Counted from the stretch's first letter, positions 1 through 6,563 are shown. The stretch is DNA of 10,774 bases from Candidatus Elarobacter sp. (GCA_030150085.1 JASLGJ010000293.1:1-10774); one strand, 5' to 3'. Numbers and translations are program-made. Notes: a model not told the origin generated them from the letters alone.

Positions 1-704
1 CTCAGCGCCGCGCCCAGCGCGTCGCGCCACGGCTCGCCGGTCGGCATGTAGGTCTGCGGCGACCAGCCGCGCGGCGCCGCCCACGGCCCGCCGCCCGCGC
101 CCTCGAGCGGAAACGGGATGACTCCCGCCTCGATCCCCAGCGGCGCCAGGACCTGCTCGACCGCGCTCGCGTAGGGCTGCCCGCTGACGCGCTCCAGCCA
201 GGCCCCCAGCACCGTGAACGCCGCCTCGTAGTCGTAGCGGGCGCGCTTGGCCGAGTCCCAGCCCGGCCGCCGGGGCGCCCAGGTGACGGCCTCGTACACG
301 GTCCGCCCGCTCGCGCCGTCGCGGCAGCCGGGGACCGCGGTCTCGTCGAGGCCGGCCGTGTTGGTCAGCAGCTCGCCCAGCACCACCGCCCGCTTGCCGT
401 TGCGGCCGAACTCCGGCAGCACGTCGCTGGCCCGGCTGTCCAGGCCGATCCCGCGCCGCTCGCACTGGTCGAGCACGGCCAGTGCGGTCAGGGTCTTGGT
501 CAGGCAGAAGATCGGCAACCGGGTGTCCGCGGTCAGCGGCGCGCCGTCGCTGCGCGTGCCGGCGGCCACGTCGAGACGAACCCCGTCGCGAGCGCGGACG
601 CTGACCTGCGCACCTCGGATCACTCCCTCGGCAACGAGCCGGGAGACCGCCTGGGCGATCTCCCGTTCGTATGCCGCCACGGAACTCGTCTGCACGTTCG
701 ACAC
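1..704 (-). CDS. Beta-lactamase-fold (class C/EstB/PBP-like) protein with Cys in place of the SxxK serine; partial, 3' end outside window
   Basis: The 234 residues visible are the N-terminal part of a serine beta-lactamase/esterase (PF00144-like) fold. Recognisable pieces are the motif-1 helix at residues 63-78 (LPIFCLTKTLTALAVL), an LLTNTAGL segment at 112-119 matching the family's LLTHTSGL, and the helix 161-190 ending in ERVSGQPYA and LAPLGI. Family members normally use Ser in SxxK; here the tetrad is C67-L-T-K70. The YxN position reads D158-Y-E160, and H and S of LLTHTSGL are N and A. No signal peptide is seen, so the protein is probably cytoplasmic. GTG at 704 is chosen because the upstream gene's TAG (725-723) is in the same frame just before it; GTG at 695 is an alternative. 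There is no clear ribosome site, and the 18-nt gap suggests translational coupling. It may be a thiol acyltransferase or hydrolase, or a catalytically dead homologue. Fold confidence is high, activity unknown. Confidence 0.85.
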   Translation of the reverse strand, partial: MSNVQTSSVAAYEREIAQAVSRLVAEGVIRGAQVSVRARDGVRLDVAAGTRSDGAPLTADTRLPIFCLTKTLTALAVLDQCERRGIGLDSRASDVLPEFGRNGKRAVVLGELLTNTAGLDETAVPGCRDGASGRTVYEAVTWAPRRPGWDSAKRARYDYEAAFTVLGAWLERVSGQPYASAVEQVLAPLGIEAGVIPFPLEGAGGGPWAAPRGWSPQTYMPTGEPWRDALGAAL

Positions 705-722
705 CCGCCCGGCCGGTCGGTC

Positions 723-1895
723 CTACGCGAAGCTCTTCAGGCCGTAGAACTCGACCGCGTTCTGGCCCAGGATGAGGCGCTTCTCCTCCGCGCTGAGCGC
801 GGTGTGCTCGCGCAGGAACGTGAAGCCCTCGCCGAGCTGGCCGCCCGCGTAGTGGACGTGCGGGAAGTCGGCCGAGCCGAGGATCTGCTTGGGACCGGCG
901 AGCTTGACGAACTCGGTCAGGTTGGCCTCGTCGCCCTCGACGGTGAAGTAGAGCTGGCCGCTGGCCAGGTAGTCCTCGGGCTTCTTCTGCGCCGGCCAGA
1001 CCTCGGCGGTCGGGGTCGAGCCCCACTTGGCGAGCCGGTCGAGGATCGCGGGGAGCCAGACCGAGCCGGCCTCGAGGAAGGCCACCTTGAGCGTCGGGTA
1101 GCGGTCGAGGATGCCGCCGGCGAGGAACGAGAACATGCCGAACATCATCGACATCTCGAAGTTGAGCACCAGCGAGGCCGCCAGCGAGTCGCACGTCTCC
1201 TGAACGCCCTTGTGCGAGTAGCCGACGTGGACCGCGATCGGCAGGCCGGAGTCGACCGAGGCCTCCCAGAGCGGGTCGAACATGCGCTCGTGCAGCAGCC
1301 GGCGGCCGCCCGCGGGCAGGATCATCGCGGCCGACGCGCCGAGCTCCTTGGCGCGGTAGATCTCCTTGGCGCCCAGGACCGGGTCGAGCGTGGGGATGAG
1401 CGCGCCGTAGCCGATGCGGCCGTTGGCCTTGCTCGCGGCCTCGTGCATGTAGGAGTTCCACGACCCCATCAGCGCCGCTTCGAACCGCTCGTCGTCGGTG
1501 ACCGGGTGCAGGAAGAGGGTCGAGTAGCAGATGGTCATGTCCAGCGGAACCTTGTCCATCTTGCCGAGGAAGCCGTCGACGTCTTCGAGGCTCTGGATCG
1601 CGGGCGCGATCGGCTTGAGCGCGGCGAACTTGGTGGTCGGCGGGGTGGCGTAGCACGAGGGCCCGCGGCCGAACAGCTTGGGACGCAGCTCGCCGTCGAT
1701 CAGCCACGCCTTGTCGCGCGTCGGGCGGTGCACGACCGCGTCGCCCAGGTCGATGATCCGGGGGCGGCGGTGGGCGAACTCTTTGTCCAGGTAGTCGAAT
1801 ACGGCGTCCGGCTCTTCGATGTGCGAGTCGGCGTCGATCTGGACGTCGCGGACCTTCGTCTCTTCGCTGAGACGAGTGGGCGCGGATACGGTCAT
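723..1895 (-). CDS. Amidohydrolase-2 family metal-dependent hydrolase/decarboxylase
   Basis: A 390-residue TIM-barrel protein of the amidohydrolase_2 (PF04909) type, whose known members include ACMS decarboxylase, gamma-resorcylate decarboxylase and related non-oxidative decarboxylases or hydrolases. Strand-1 reads DADSHIEEP (21-29), giving H25 but not the usual HxH pair. Strand-5 histidine is H223 in PIAVHVGYSH. A YPTLKVAFLEAGSVWLP segment (266-282) carries E275, and the C-terminal metal/catalytic aspartate is D343 in ILGSADFPH, followed by LILGQNAVEFYGL, the family's usual ending. Length is normal and there is no signal peptide. ATG at 1895 has a good ribosome site, AAGGAG, 7 nt upstream. 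It lies 46 nt after the diiron gene and 18 nt before the beta-lactamase-like gene. The family assignment is secure; substrate is not. In this context a decarboxylation or C-N/C-C hydrolysis of a pathway intermediate is a reasonable inference. Confidence 0.9.
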   Translation of the reverse strand: MTVSAPTRLSEETKVRDVQIDADSHIEEPDAVFDYLDKEFAHRRPRIIDLGDAVVHRPTRDKAWLIDGELRPKLFGRGPSCYATPPTTKFAALKPIAPAIQSLEDVDGFLGKMDKVPLDMTICYSTLFLHPVTDDERFEAALMGSWNSYMHEAASKANGRIGYGALIPTLDPVLGAKEIYRAKELGASAAMILPAGGRRLLHERMFDPLWEASVDSGLPIAVHVGYSHKGVQETCDSLAASLVLNFEMSMMFGMFSFLAGGILDRYPTLKVAFLEAGSVWLPAILDRLAKWGSTPTAEVWPAQKKPEDYLASGQLYFTVEGDEANLTEFVKLAGPKQILGSADFPHVHYAGGQLGEGFTFLREHTALSAEEKRLILGQNAVEFYGLKSFA

Positions 1896-1941
1896 CTCGG
1901 GTCTCCTTGCGTCTGCTGGTGGATGTGAGGTGTTCGCGCGG

Positions 1942-2661
1942 CTATGCTTGCGCGAGCGCGACTTCCGCGCCGAGGAGGCTGTAGTAGTAGTCTTGGAGCG
2001 CCTTCCACTCCACGATCCCGTTCTTCACCACGCGCCAGGCGCGCTCGTGGAAGTCCGGAACGTCGCCGGCGTACTTGATGATGAGGTTGCGCGCCGTGTC
2101 GGCGTGCTCGACGTCCGCGCCGGCGTGGCAGATGAACCACTCCAGGGTCGCATCGTCGTAGCCGAGCTGGCTCTTGAGCGCGTTGTACATCTTGGTCGCG
2201 GACTCGGGCGTCTGCCGCTCGTTGATGTACGAGCCCATCATGCCGATCGTGGGGTGCTCGTCGTGGGCCAGCTTCAGCAGGTAGTCGACGAAGCGGTGCA
2301 CGCCCGGGCCGATGTTCTCGCGCGCGTAGTCGGCCTCGGTCGCGCCCAGCGCGTCGGCGAGCCGCTTGATCAGCAGGTAGTGGGGCGCGGAGCCCTCGCC
2401 CTCGGCCGTCTCCTCGTCGACGAGCTGCTCGACCTGGTACTGGCGCACGTCCAGGTAGGGCCGCGAGTTGAAGTGGACCGCCCCGTGGACGCAGTTCTGC
2501 TCGCGGGTCTGGAAGTATTTCTGCACCGCCCAGCGGCGCAGGCCTTCCTTGGTGTAGCGGCCGTCGGCGATCGCGCCCACGAACGAGTGCCGCGAGTAGC
2601 GGTTTTCGGCGATGTAGCGGTCGAGTTCGTCCATCAGTTCTTCGACCGAGCGAGCTGGCAT
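1942..2661 (-). CDS. Heme-oxygenase-like diiron (HDO/TenA-PqqC-like) oxidase or oxygenase
   Basis: A 239-residue all-helical protein of the TenA/PqqC/CADD group ('iron-containing redox enzyme'). The sequence shows a full candidate set of diiron ligands: E87, H94, E148, H179, D183 and H186. The spacings (E-x6-H; H-x3-D-x2-H; E148 31 residues before H179) match the ligand pattern I recall for the Chlamydia CADD protein (E81, H88, E142, H174, D178, H181). Other marks are EQNCVHGAVHFNSRPYL (54-70), HPTIGMMGSYINERQTP (136-152) and EWFICHAGADVEH (174-186). Known HDO enzymes do varied chemistry: N-oxygenation, oxidative decarboxylation to alkenes, C-C cleavage and nitrile formation. TenA (thiaminase) and PqqC lack this metal set, so a diiron enzyme is favoured. 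ATG at 2661 has AAGGAG 8 nt upstream. Substrate unknown; probably a tailoring oxidation in this operon's pathway. Confidence 0.87.
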   Translation of the reverse strand: MPARSVEELMDELDRYIAENRYSRHSFVGAIADGRYTKEGLRRWAVQKYFQTREQNCVHGAVHFNSRPYLDVRQYQVEQLVDEETAEGEGSAPHYLLIKRLADALGATEADYARENIGPGVHRFVDYLLKLAHDEHPTIGMMGSYINERQTPESATKMYNALKSQLGYDDATLEWFICHAGADVEHADTARNLIIKYAGDVPDFHERAWRVVKNGIVEWKALQDYYYSLLGAEVALAQA

Positions 2662-2706
2662 GAGAAGGCTCCTTGGTGAGGCCGAGGTGAGTGGTGCGGG
2701 TACCGT

Positions 2707-3873
2707 CTAGCGCGCGGCGCCGGCCGGTTCGCCCGCGGCCGCGCGGTACAGTTCGAGGAAGTCGGCCCGGGCGTTGAACCGGTTGGGGTTGGGGTCGACG
2801 ATGAACGCGGCGTACATGCGCTCGACCAGCGCGTCGTCCGCCTCCAGCCCGATCTCGCCCAGCGCGATGCGCAGGTTGGCGCGCCCGGAGAGCCGGTTGA
2901 GCACCGTTTCGCTGCGCCGCCCGAACAGCTCGGGATCGACGTACTGGTAGGTGATCGGCGCGTTGGCCAGGCCGCTGGCGTGAACGCCGGCGGCGGTCGA
3001 GAAGGCGTAGCGGCCGATGACGGGCTTGTGCTTCCAGGGCGTCAGGCCCAGCGCCGCGCAGACCTCGTCGCACACCTCGCGCACCCGGCGCAGGTCGAGG
3101 TGCGTCGTCGCGCCCATCTCCTCGGCCTTGTAGTGCAGGACCGCCGCGAGCTCCTCGAGCGCCACGTTGCCGGCCCGCTCGCCGATCCCGCAGAAGGTGG
3201 TCTGCACCACGTCGGCCCCGGATTTGACCGCGGCCAGCGTGTTGGCCAGCGCCAGGCCCAGGTCGTTGTGGAAGTGGACCGAGATCTTCGGCTCGTCGCC
3301 GACCCAGGCCCGGGTGGCCGAGACCAGCGACGCGATCTCGCTGGGGGTGGAGCAGCCCACGGTGTCGGCCAGCACGATCGTCGTGCCGCCCGCCTGGACG
3401 CCCAGCTCGACCACCCGGCGCAGGAACTCGCGGCTGCCGCGCGTGGCGTCCTCGTAGCCCAGCGCGATGTCCTCGACGCCGCACGAGCGCGCGTAGGCCA
3501 CCGCGTCGCGGGTCTCCTTGAAGATGGCCTCTTCGGTGCTGCGGCGCTTGTGGTTGACGTGGATCTCCGAGCCGGTCAGGAGCAGCTCGAGCTGGACGTT
3601 GGCCTGCGAGTCGAGCGCCTCCAGCGCCCGGTCGATGTCCTTGGGCACCGCCCGGGCGAACGCGCACACGCGCGCCTGCCGCGGCGCGCGCGCGATCTCG
3701 CGCACGACCTCGAAATCGGTCGGCGACGCGGTCGGGAAACCCGCCTCGACGTAGTCGACCCCGGTGCTGTCGATGGCGCGGAACAGCGCGAGCTTGGTCT
3801 CCGGGCTCATCTCGTTGCCCGGCGCCTGCTCCCCATCCCGCAGGGTCGTGTCGAAGATCGTCAGGTTGCGCAT
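2707..3873 (-). CDS. 2-isopropylmalate/homocitrate synthase-family (LeuA/NifV-like) acyl-CoA condensing enzyme, short form
   Basis: A 388-residue Claisen-type condensing enzyme of the DRE-TIM metallolyase superfamily, expected to add the acetyl group of acetyl-CoA (or another acyl-CoA) to a 2-oxo acid. Seen directly: FDTTLRDGEQ (7-16, with R12 and metal ligand D13), GYEDATRGS (139-147), LADTVGCSTP (168-177), the HxH metal pair in HFHNDLGLALAN (200-211), GIGERAGN (229-236) and FSTAAGVHASGL (291-302). It is much shorter than LeuA (about 500-550 residues), ending after the small lid/communication region with no room for the C-terminal leucine-binding regulatory domain; this resembles NifV/homocitrate synthases or pathway-specific homologues. 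ATG at 3873 has GAGGAG 8 nt upstream. It sits in the operon between the PEBP-like gene and the diiron gene, with the matching isomerase subunits at the top of the cluster. The 2-oxo acid substrate cannot be read from sequence. Confidence 0.92.
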   Translation of the reverse strand: MRNLTIFDTTLRDGEQAPGNEMSPETKLALFRAIDSTGVDYVEAGFPTASPTDFEVVREIARAPRQARVCAFARAVPKDIDRALEALDSQANVQLELLLTGSEIHVNHKRRSTEEAIFKETRDAVAYARSCGVEDIALGYEDATRGSREFLRRVVELGVQAGGTTIVLADTVGCSTPSEIASLVSATRAWVGDEPKISVHFHNDLGLALANTLAAVKSGADVVQTTFCGIGERAGNVALEELAAVLHYKAEEMGATTHLDLRRVREVCDEVCAALGLTPWKHKPVIGRYAFSTAAGVHASGLANAPITYQYVDPELFGRRSETVLNRLSGRANLRIALGEIGLEADDALVERMYAAFIVDPNPNRFNARADFLELYRAAAGEPAGAAR

Positions 3874-3910
3874 TGGAAGCTCCTCACGTGTGGCGCCGAG
3901 GCGCGGTTGG

Positions 3911-4399
3911 TTACAGGCCGAAGCGCCCGGTCAGCGAGCCTGTGGCGAGGACGTGTCCGCGCGTCATGAAATTGAAGACGGCGTACGTCGTGTTCTGCGG
4001 TAAACCGAGGCTGGGAACGTCGAGCGCGTAGACGGTGAAGATGTAGCGGTGCGGCTCGTCGCCGGGGGGCGGCGCCATGCCGCCGTACTCGTTGGTGCCC
4101 CAGTCGGTGAGGCCCAGCGTGCTGCCGGCGGGGTTCTTGCCGGCGCTGCCCGCCCCGGCGGGCAGGCCCTCGAGCTTGGGATCGAGATCGAAGAGCACCC
4201 AGTGGACGAAGCCCACCGTGGTCGGCGCGTCGGGGTCGTAGACGGTGACGGCGAGGCTCTTCGCCTCGGCGGGAACGCCGCTCCAGCGCAGGTCCGGGCT
4301 GACGTTGCCGCCGCCGGCGAAGGCGTGCGCGGCCGAGGCCGGGATGGTCCCGTCCTGGGTGAAGAGCTCGCTGGTCACGGAGATGGTACCGGTTGCCAT
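3911..4399 (-). CDS. YbhB/YbcL-like phosphatidylethanolamine-binding protein (PEBP) family protein
   Basis: A 162-residue protein matching the bacterial PEBP/Raf-kinase-inhibitor-like family in length and motifs: SPDLRWSGVP (34-43), DPDAPT (55-60), FVHWVLFDLDP (64-74), GTNEYGGMAPPPGDEPHRYIF (101-121, with the family's YGGPxPP changed to YGGMAPP) and the HRY at 117-119. These residues form the conserved anion-binding pocket. There is no signal peptide, unlike some periplasmic homologues, so it should be cytoplasmic. ATG at 4399 is chosen because the conserved fold begins right after it and GAAGGA lies just upstream. It is 44 nt after the P450 and 37 nt before the condensing enzyme, both on the same strand. 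The bacterial family has no firmly established biochemical role. Its place inside a metabolic operon suggests it acts on, binds or protects a pathway intermediate, but that is inference. Confidence 0.9.
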   Translation of the reverse strand: MATGTISVTSELFTQDGTIPASAAHAFAGGGNVSPDLRWSGVPAEAKSLAVTVYDPDAPTTVGFVHWVLFDLDPKLEGLPAGAGSAGKNPAGSTLGLTDWGTNEYGGMAPPPGDEPHRYIFTVYALDVPSLGLPQNTTYAVFNFMTRGHVLATGSLTGRFGL

Positions 4400-4443
4400 G
4401 GTTCCTTCGGGTGGAGAGGGGTGAGCGTCGGCGGGGAGGGCTG

Positions 4444-5718
4444 CTACGCCGCCCGCGCGGGCCGTCCGAGCTGGACTTGGAGCCGCTCGTAGAGCGGGAA
4501 CACGAACTGCCGGCGGTGCGGGGGCGCGGTGTCGATCAGCTCCATCTCGGGGAAGCGCCGCAGCAGCGAGGTCAGCGCGATGGTCCCCTCGAGGCGCGCG
4601 AAGTAGGCGCCGATGCAGAAGTGCCGCCCGCCGCCGAAGGCCACGTGCTCCGCCGCGTTGGCGCGGTCGAGCCGCAGCTCGTCGGGGTCGGGGAACTTGC
4701 GCTCGTCGCGGTTGGCCGCGGCCAGGCAGCACAGCACTTCGGTGCCGGGGTCGAGCTTCGTGCCGTGCAGCTCCGTGGGCGAGACGAGGTAGCGGCGCGC
4801 GAAGTGGACCGGCCCGTCCCAGCGCAGCGTCTCGTCGATCGCGTGCGGGATCGCGTCGGGGTTGGCCCGCAGCCAGGCGTACTTGTCGGGCTCGCGCAGC
4901 AGGCCGAAGACCGCCGAGACGATCGCGTTCATCGTGGTCTGGTAGCCGGCGCTGAGGAACGCGTGGAGCAGGCCGACCAGCTCGATCGTGGTCAGCCGGG
5001 TGCCTTGCTCCTCGGCCGCCAGCAGCGCGTTGACGATGGCCGAGCCGGGGCGGGTGCGGTGCTCCTGCACGAACCGGGTGAACCACTCGATGTAGTAGGA
5101 GCAGGCCGCCTCGCAGCGCTCGAACGTCGCCTCGTCGAGCGGGAAGGGCGAAAAGATGTTCGCGTAGTCGGCGGTGCGGGCGATCAGCTCGTTGCCGTGC
5201 GGCTCCATCTCGATCCCCAGGATCGAGCAGACCACCGTGGCCGGGACGTGCGAGGCGAAGTCCCGCACGATGTCGACCGTCTGGCGCTCCTGCAGCTCGT
5301 CGAGCTTGGCCTCGACCGCGGCCCGGATCGAGTCGGTGATGCCGGCGATCGCCTTGGGCGTGAACGCGGGCGCGGCGAGCTTGCGCAGCCGGGTGTGCGT
5401 GGGCGGGTCGTTGAGGACCATGCGCACGCGGTACATCTGCGCCGAGGCGCCCTCGCCCAGGTGCTTGGGATCGGGGAACCCTTCCGGGCTGACCTGCGTG
5501 TCGAGCGCGCGCAGGATGCCCGCGACGTCCTCGTAGCGGGTCAGGATGACCGCGTTGCGGGTCGTCGGCGCGGTCGGCGGGACGTGCAGCACGGGCGCGT
5601 GGTCGCGCCAGGAGCGGTAGTACGCCCAGCGGTCGTCGGTCGTGTTGAAGGCCGACAGGTCGAACGGCAGCGCGCTGCTCGCGCTGCCGGCGTGCTGCGT
5701 GGTTCGCTCGGCGCTCAC
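4444..5718 (-). CDS. Cytochrome P450 (soluble bacterial class)
   Basis: A 424-residue soluble P450. The heme-thiolate loop is FGGGRHFCIG (361-370) with Cys368; the K-helix ExxR is ETLR (296-299); the C-helix reads LNDPPTHTRLRKLAAPAFTP (102-121), with H108 and R112 likely contacting heme propionates. The I-helix reads FLSAGYQTT (254-262): the acid of the usual AGx[D/E]T is Gln260, while the following Thr is kept. There is no membrane anchor, so it needs separate ferredoxin/reductase partners, which are not in the window. The start is GTG at 5718, overlapping the upstream gene's TGA as GTGA (4-nt overlap), a sign of translational coupling. The frame is open further upstream, but that part lies inside the YrdC-domain gene and has no P450 character. 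Substrate unknown; expected to hydroxylate or otherwise oxidise a pathway intermediate. Confidence 0.95.
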   Translation of the reverse strand: MSAERTTQHAGSASSALPFDLSAFNTTDDRWAYYRSWRDHAPVLHVPPTAPTTRNAVILTRYEDVAGILRALDTQVSPEGFPDPKHLGEGASAQMYRVRMVLNDPPTHTRLRKLAAPAFTPKAIAGITDSIRAAVEAKLDELQERQTVDIVRDFASHVPATVVCSILGIEMEPHGNELIARTADYANIFSPFPLDEATFERCEAACSYYIEWFTRFVQEHRTRPGSAIVNALLAAEEQGTRLTTIELVGLLHAFLSAGYQTTMNAIVSAVFGLLREPDKYAWLRANPDAIPHAIDETLRWDGPVHFARRYLVSPTELHGTKLDPGTEVLCCLAAANRDERKFPDPDELRLDRANAAEHVAFGGGRHFCIGAYFARLEGTIALTSLLRRFPEMELIDTAPPHRRQFVFPLYERLQVQLGRPARAA

Positions 5719-6422
5719 GGCGTCACGGGGCGCATGGCGGCGCGCTGCTCGAGCAGCTGCTGGTAGCGGGCGGGGTCGTAGATCGCGCCCGGAACGAGCG
5801 CGCGCATCTGTTCCAGCGGAAAGGTGCCCAGCCGGCACACGATCGGGACGTCGAAGCTCAGGTCGACGATGCTGTTGGCGATGGTCTGGTCGGCGAGCTG
5901 CTCGCCGGGGGTCGGGCCGTCGTCCAGGTAGAGATCGACGCTCTCGCCGAGCTGCTCCTTGGCGATCTCCAGCGTGACGACGCGCACGTCGACGCCCGAG
6001 ATGTTCGCCGACGACGCCGCCAGCGGCAGGTCGAAGGCTTGCTGCAGCGCGGCGGCCACCGGATGGCGGGTCTGCGAGCAGGCGATGGTCATGATGCCGC
6101 ACGTGAGCTCGGGCGGGAACGGGAAGCGCTGCTTGACGATGATCGCCAGCTCCGAGGGCCACATGGTGCGCAGCAGGTCGGCGTCCAGGTTCGCGGGCAC
6201 CTCGCCGATCTCCAGGAACTGGTCGACGTCGCGCACGCTCACCGGCAGCGGGCCCAGCTTCGTGCGCCGCTTGACGGCGAAGACGCGCTTCACGGCCTCG
6301 CGGTTCGCGGCGTCGCACACCACGACGTAGTTGGTCATCGTCGGGCACACGACCAGGCCGCCGGAGCGGAGCACGTTCACCGCTTCGCCGATCGCTGGTT
6401 CACCCGCTGGCAGAATCCGCAC
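5715..6422 (-). CDS. Divergent YrdC/Sua5/YciO-domain protein
   Basis: A 235-residue protein covering one YrdC domain plus a short C-terminal tail. Family landmarks: VLRSGGLVVCPTMTNY (17-32, matching G-x-vv-x-PTdTvYGL), AVKRRTKLGPLPVSV (49-63, the K/R nucleotide-binding stretch), MWPSELAIIV (87-96, for fWPGpLTlvl), SSANISG (137-143) and ANSIVDL (182-188, for STVVDL). Housekeeping TsaC/Sua5 makes threonylcarbamoyl-AMP for tRNA t6A. Here the PTxTxYGL glycine is Val33 and Met29 replaces the usual D/E, so a paralogue with another role is likelier. Related domains in TobZ/NovN-type carbamoyltransferases make carbamoyl adenylates, but no Kae1-like partner is present. The start is GTG at 6422, preceded by AGGA about 5 nt upstream. 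It is the first gene of the downstream operon and overlaps the P450 by 4 nt. Confidence 0.85.
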   Translation of the reverse strand: MRILPAGEPAIGEAVNVLRSGGLVVCPTMTNYVVVCDAANREAVKRVFAVKRRTKLGPLPVSVRDVDQFLEIGEVPANLDADLLRTMWPSELAIIVKQRFPFPPELTCGIMTIACSQTRHPVAAALQQAFDLPLAASSANISGVDVRVVTLEIAKEQLGESVDLYLDDGPTPGEQLADQTIANSIVDLSFDVPIVCRLGTFPLEQMRALVPGAIYDPARYQQLLEQRAAMRPVTP

Positions 6423-6429
6423 CCGTTTC

Positions 6430-6445
6430 CTCGCTAGCTCGCTAG
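6430..6445. repeat. 8-bp perfect tandem duplication (ctcgctag x2)
   Basis: ctcgctag occurs twice without a gap (6430-6437 and 6438-6445), with the 6-bp palindrome gctagc at the junction. It abuts and slightly overlaps the 20-bp direct repeats and lies just upstream of the ribosome site of the YrdC-domain gene. Confidence 0.8.
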
Positions 6446-6480
6446 AGGTTCGATAGAGTTGCTAGAGGTTCGATAGAGTC
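6441..6480. repeat. Two head-to-tail 20-bp repeats in the operon leader, candidate operator
   Basis: Unit one is gctagaggttcgatagagtt (6441-6460); unit two (6461-6480) is identical except that the last base is c. In the orientation of the operon the copies lie roughly 20 to 60 nt downstream of the predicted transcription start. Two helical turns per unit would put two bound proteins on the same DNA face, which suits a cooperative repressor or activator site; an RNA-level role in the leader is the alternative. No third copy was noticed in the window. Confidence 0.7.
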
Positions 6481-6505
6481 ATTGAAGAGGCCGTTTCGCG
6501 CGACC

Positions 6506-6535
6506 ACGATACCCAACGCCGCCGCGCGTTGTCAA
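6506..6535 (-). promoter_or_regulatory. Sigma70-like promoter for the YrdC-domain/P450 operon
   Basis: On the minus strand a perfect TTGACA -35 box (6535-6530) is followed after 18 nt by TATCGT (6511-6506), which matches TATAAT at four of six positions including the key A2 and T6. It lies just after the isomerase small-subunit stop (6564) and upstream of the GTG at 6422, where an operon promoter would be expected. Read-through from the isomerase genes may add to expression. Confidence 0.65.
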
Positions 6536-6536
6536 C

Positions 6537-6563
6537 CGCGCGCGCCGTTCCCGTGCGCGCGCG
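6537..6563 (-). other. GC-rich hairpin directly after the isomerase small-subunit stop codon
   Basis: CGCGCGCG arms at 6537-6544 and 6556-6563 can form an 8-bp stem with an 11-nt loop. It begins immediately after the stop codon at 6564. No T-tract follows on the minus strand; the next bases are the TTGACA box. It could slow RNA decay or polymerase between the two units, but it is not a standard intrinsic terminator. Confidence 0.35.

Larger units (their letters stand above)
6423..6505 (-). other. 5' leader of the YrdC-P450-...-beta-lactamase operon
   Basis: This is the stretch between the predicted -10 element and the GTG start at 6422, so the transcript should carry a leader of roughly 75-80 nt. 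It contains the two 20-bp direct repeats, an 8-bp tandem duplication and the AGGA ribosome site. No leader peptide is evident. Its base composition is visibly more AT-rich than the flanking genes. Confidence 0.5.

Noticed and set aside
804..1928. 374-codon plus-strand open frame opposite the amidohydrolase
   Set aside because: Antisense artefact with skewed Arg/Glu/Val composition and no conserved motif.
1892..3667. 591-codon minus-strand open frame across the diiron and condensing-enzyme genes
   Set aside because: Arg/Gly/Pro-rich shadow frame of two genes with clear family motifs; no recognisable domain of its own.
5719..6348. Upstream extension of the P450 reading frame
   Set aside because: It is out of frame with the YrdC-domain gene that occupies this stretch and encodes Arg/Ala-rich sequence; the GTG at 5718 is the real start.
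6441..6480. tRNA T-loop remnants or attachment site, because ggttcga occurs in each repeat
   Set aside because: The flanks do not form the 5-bp T-stem, there is no other tRNA part, and no integrase is nearby.
6441..6480. CRISPR array
   Set aside because: Only two units, directly joined with no spacer.
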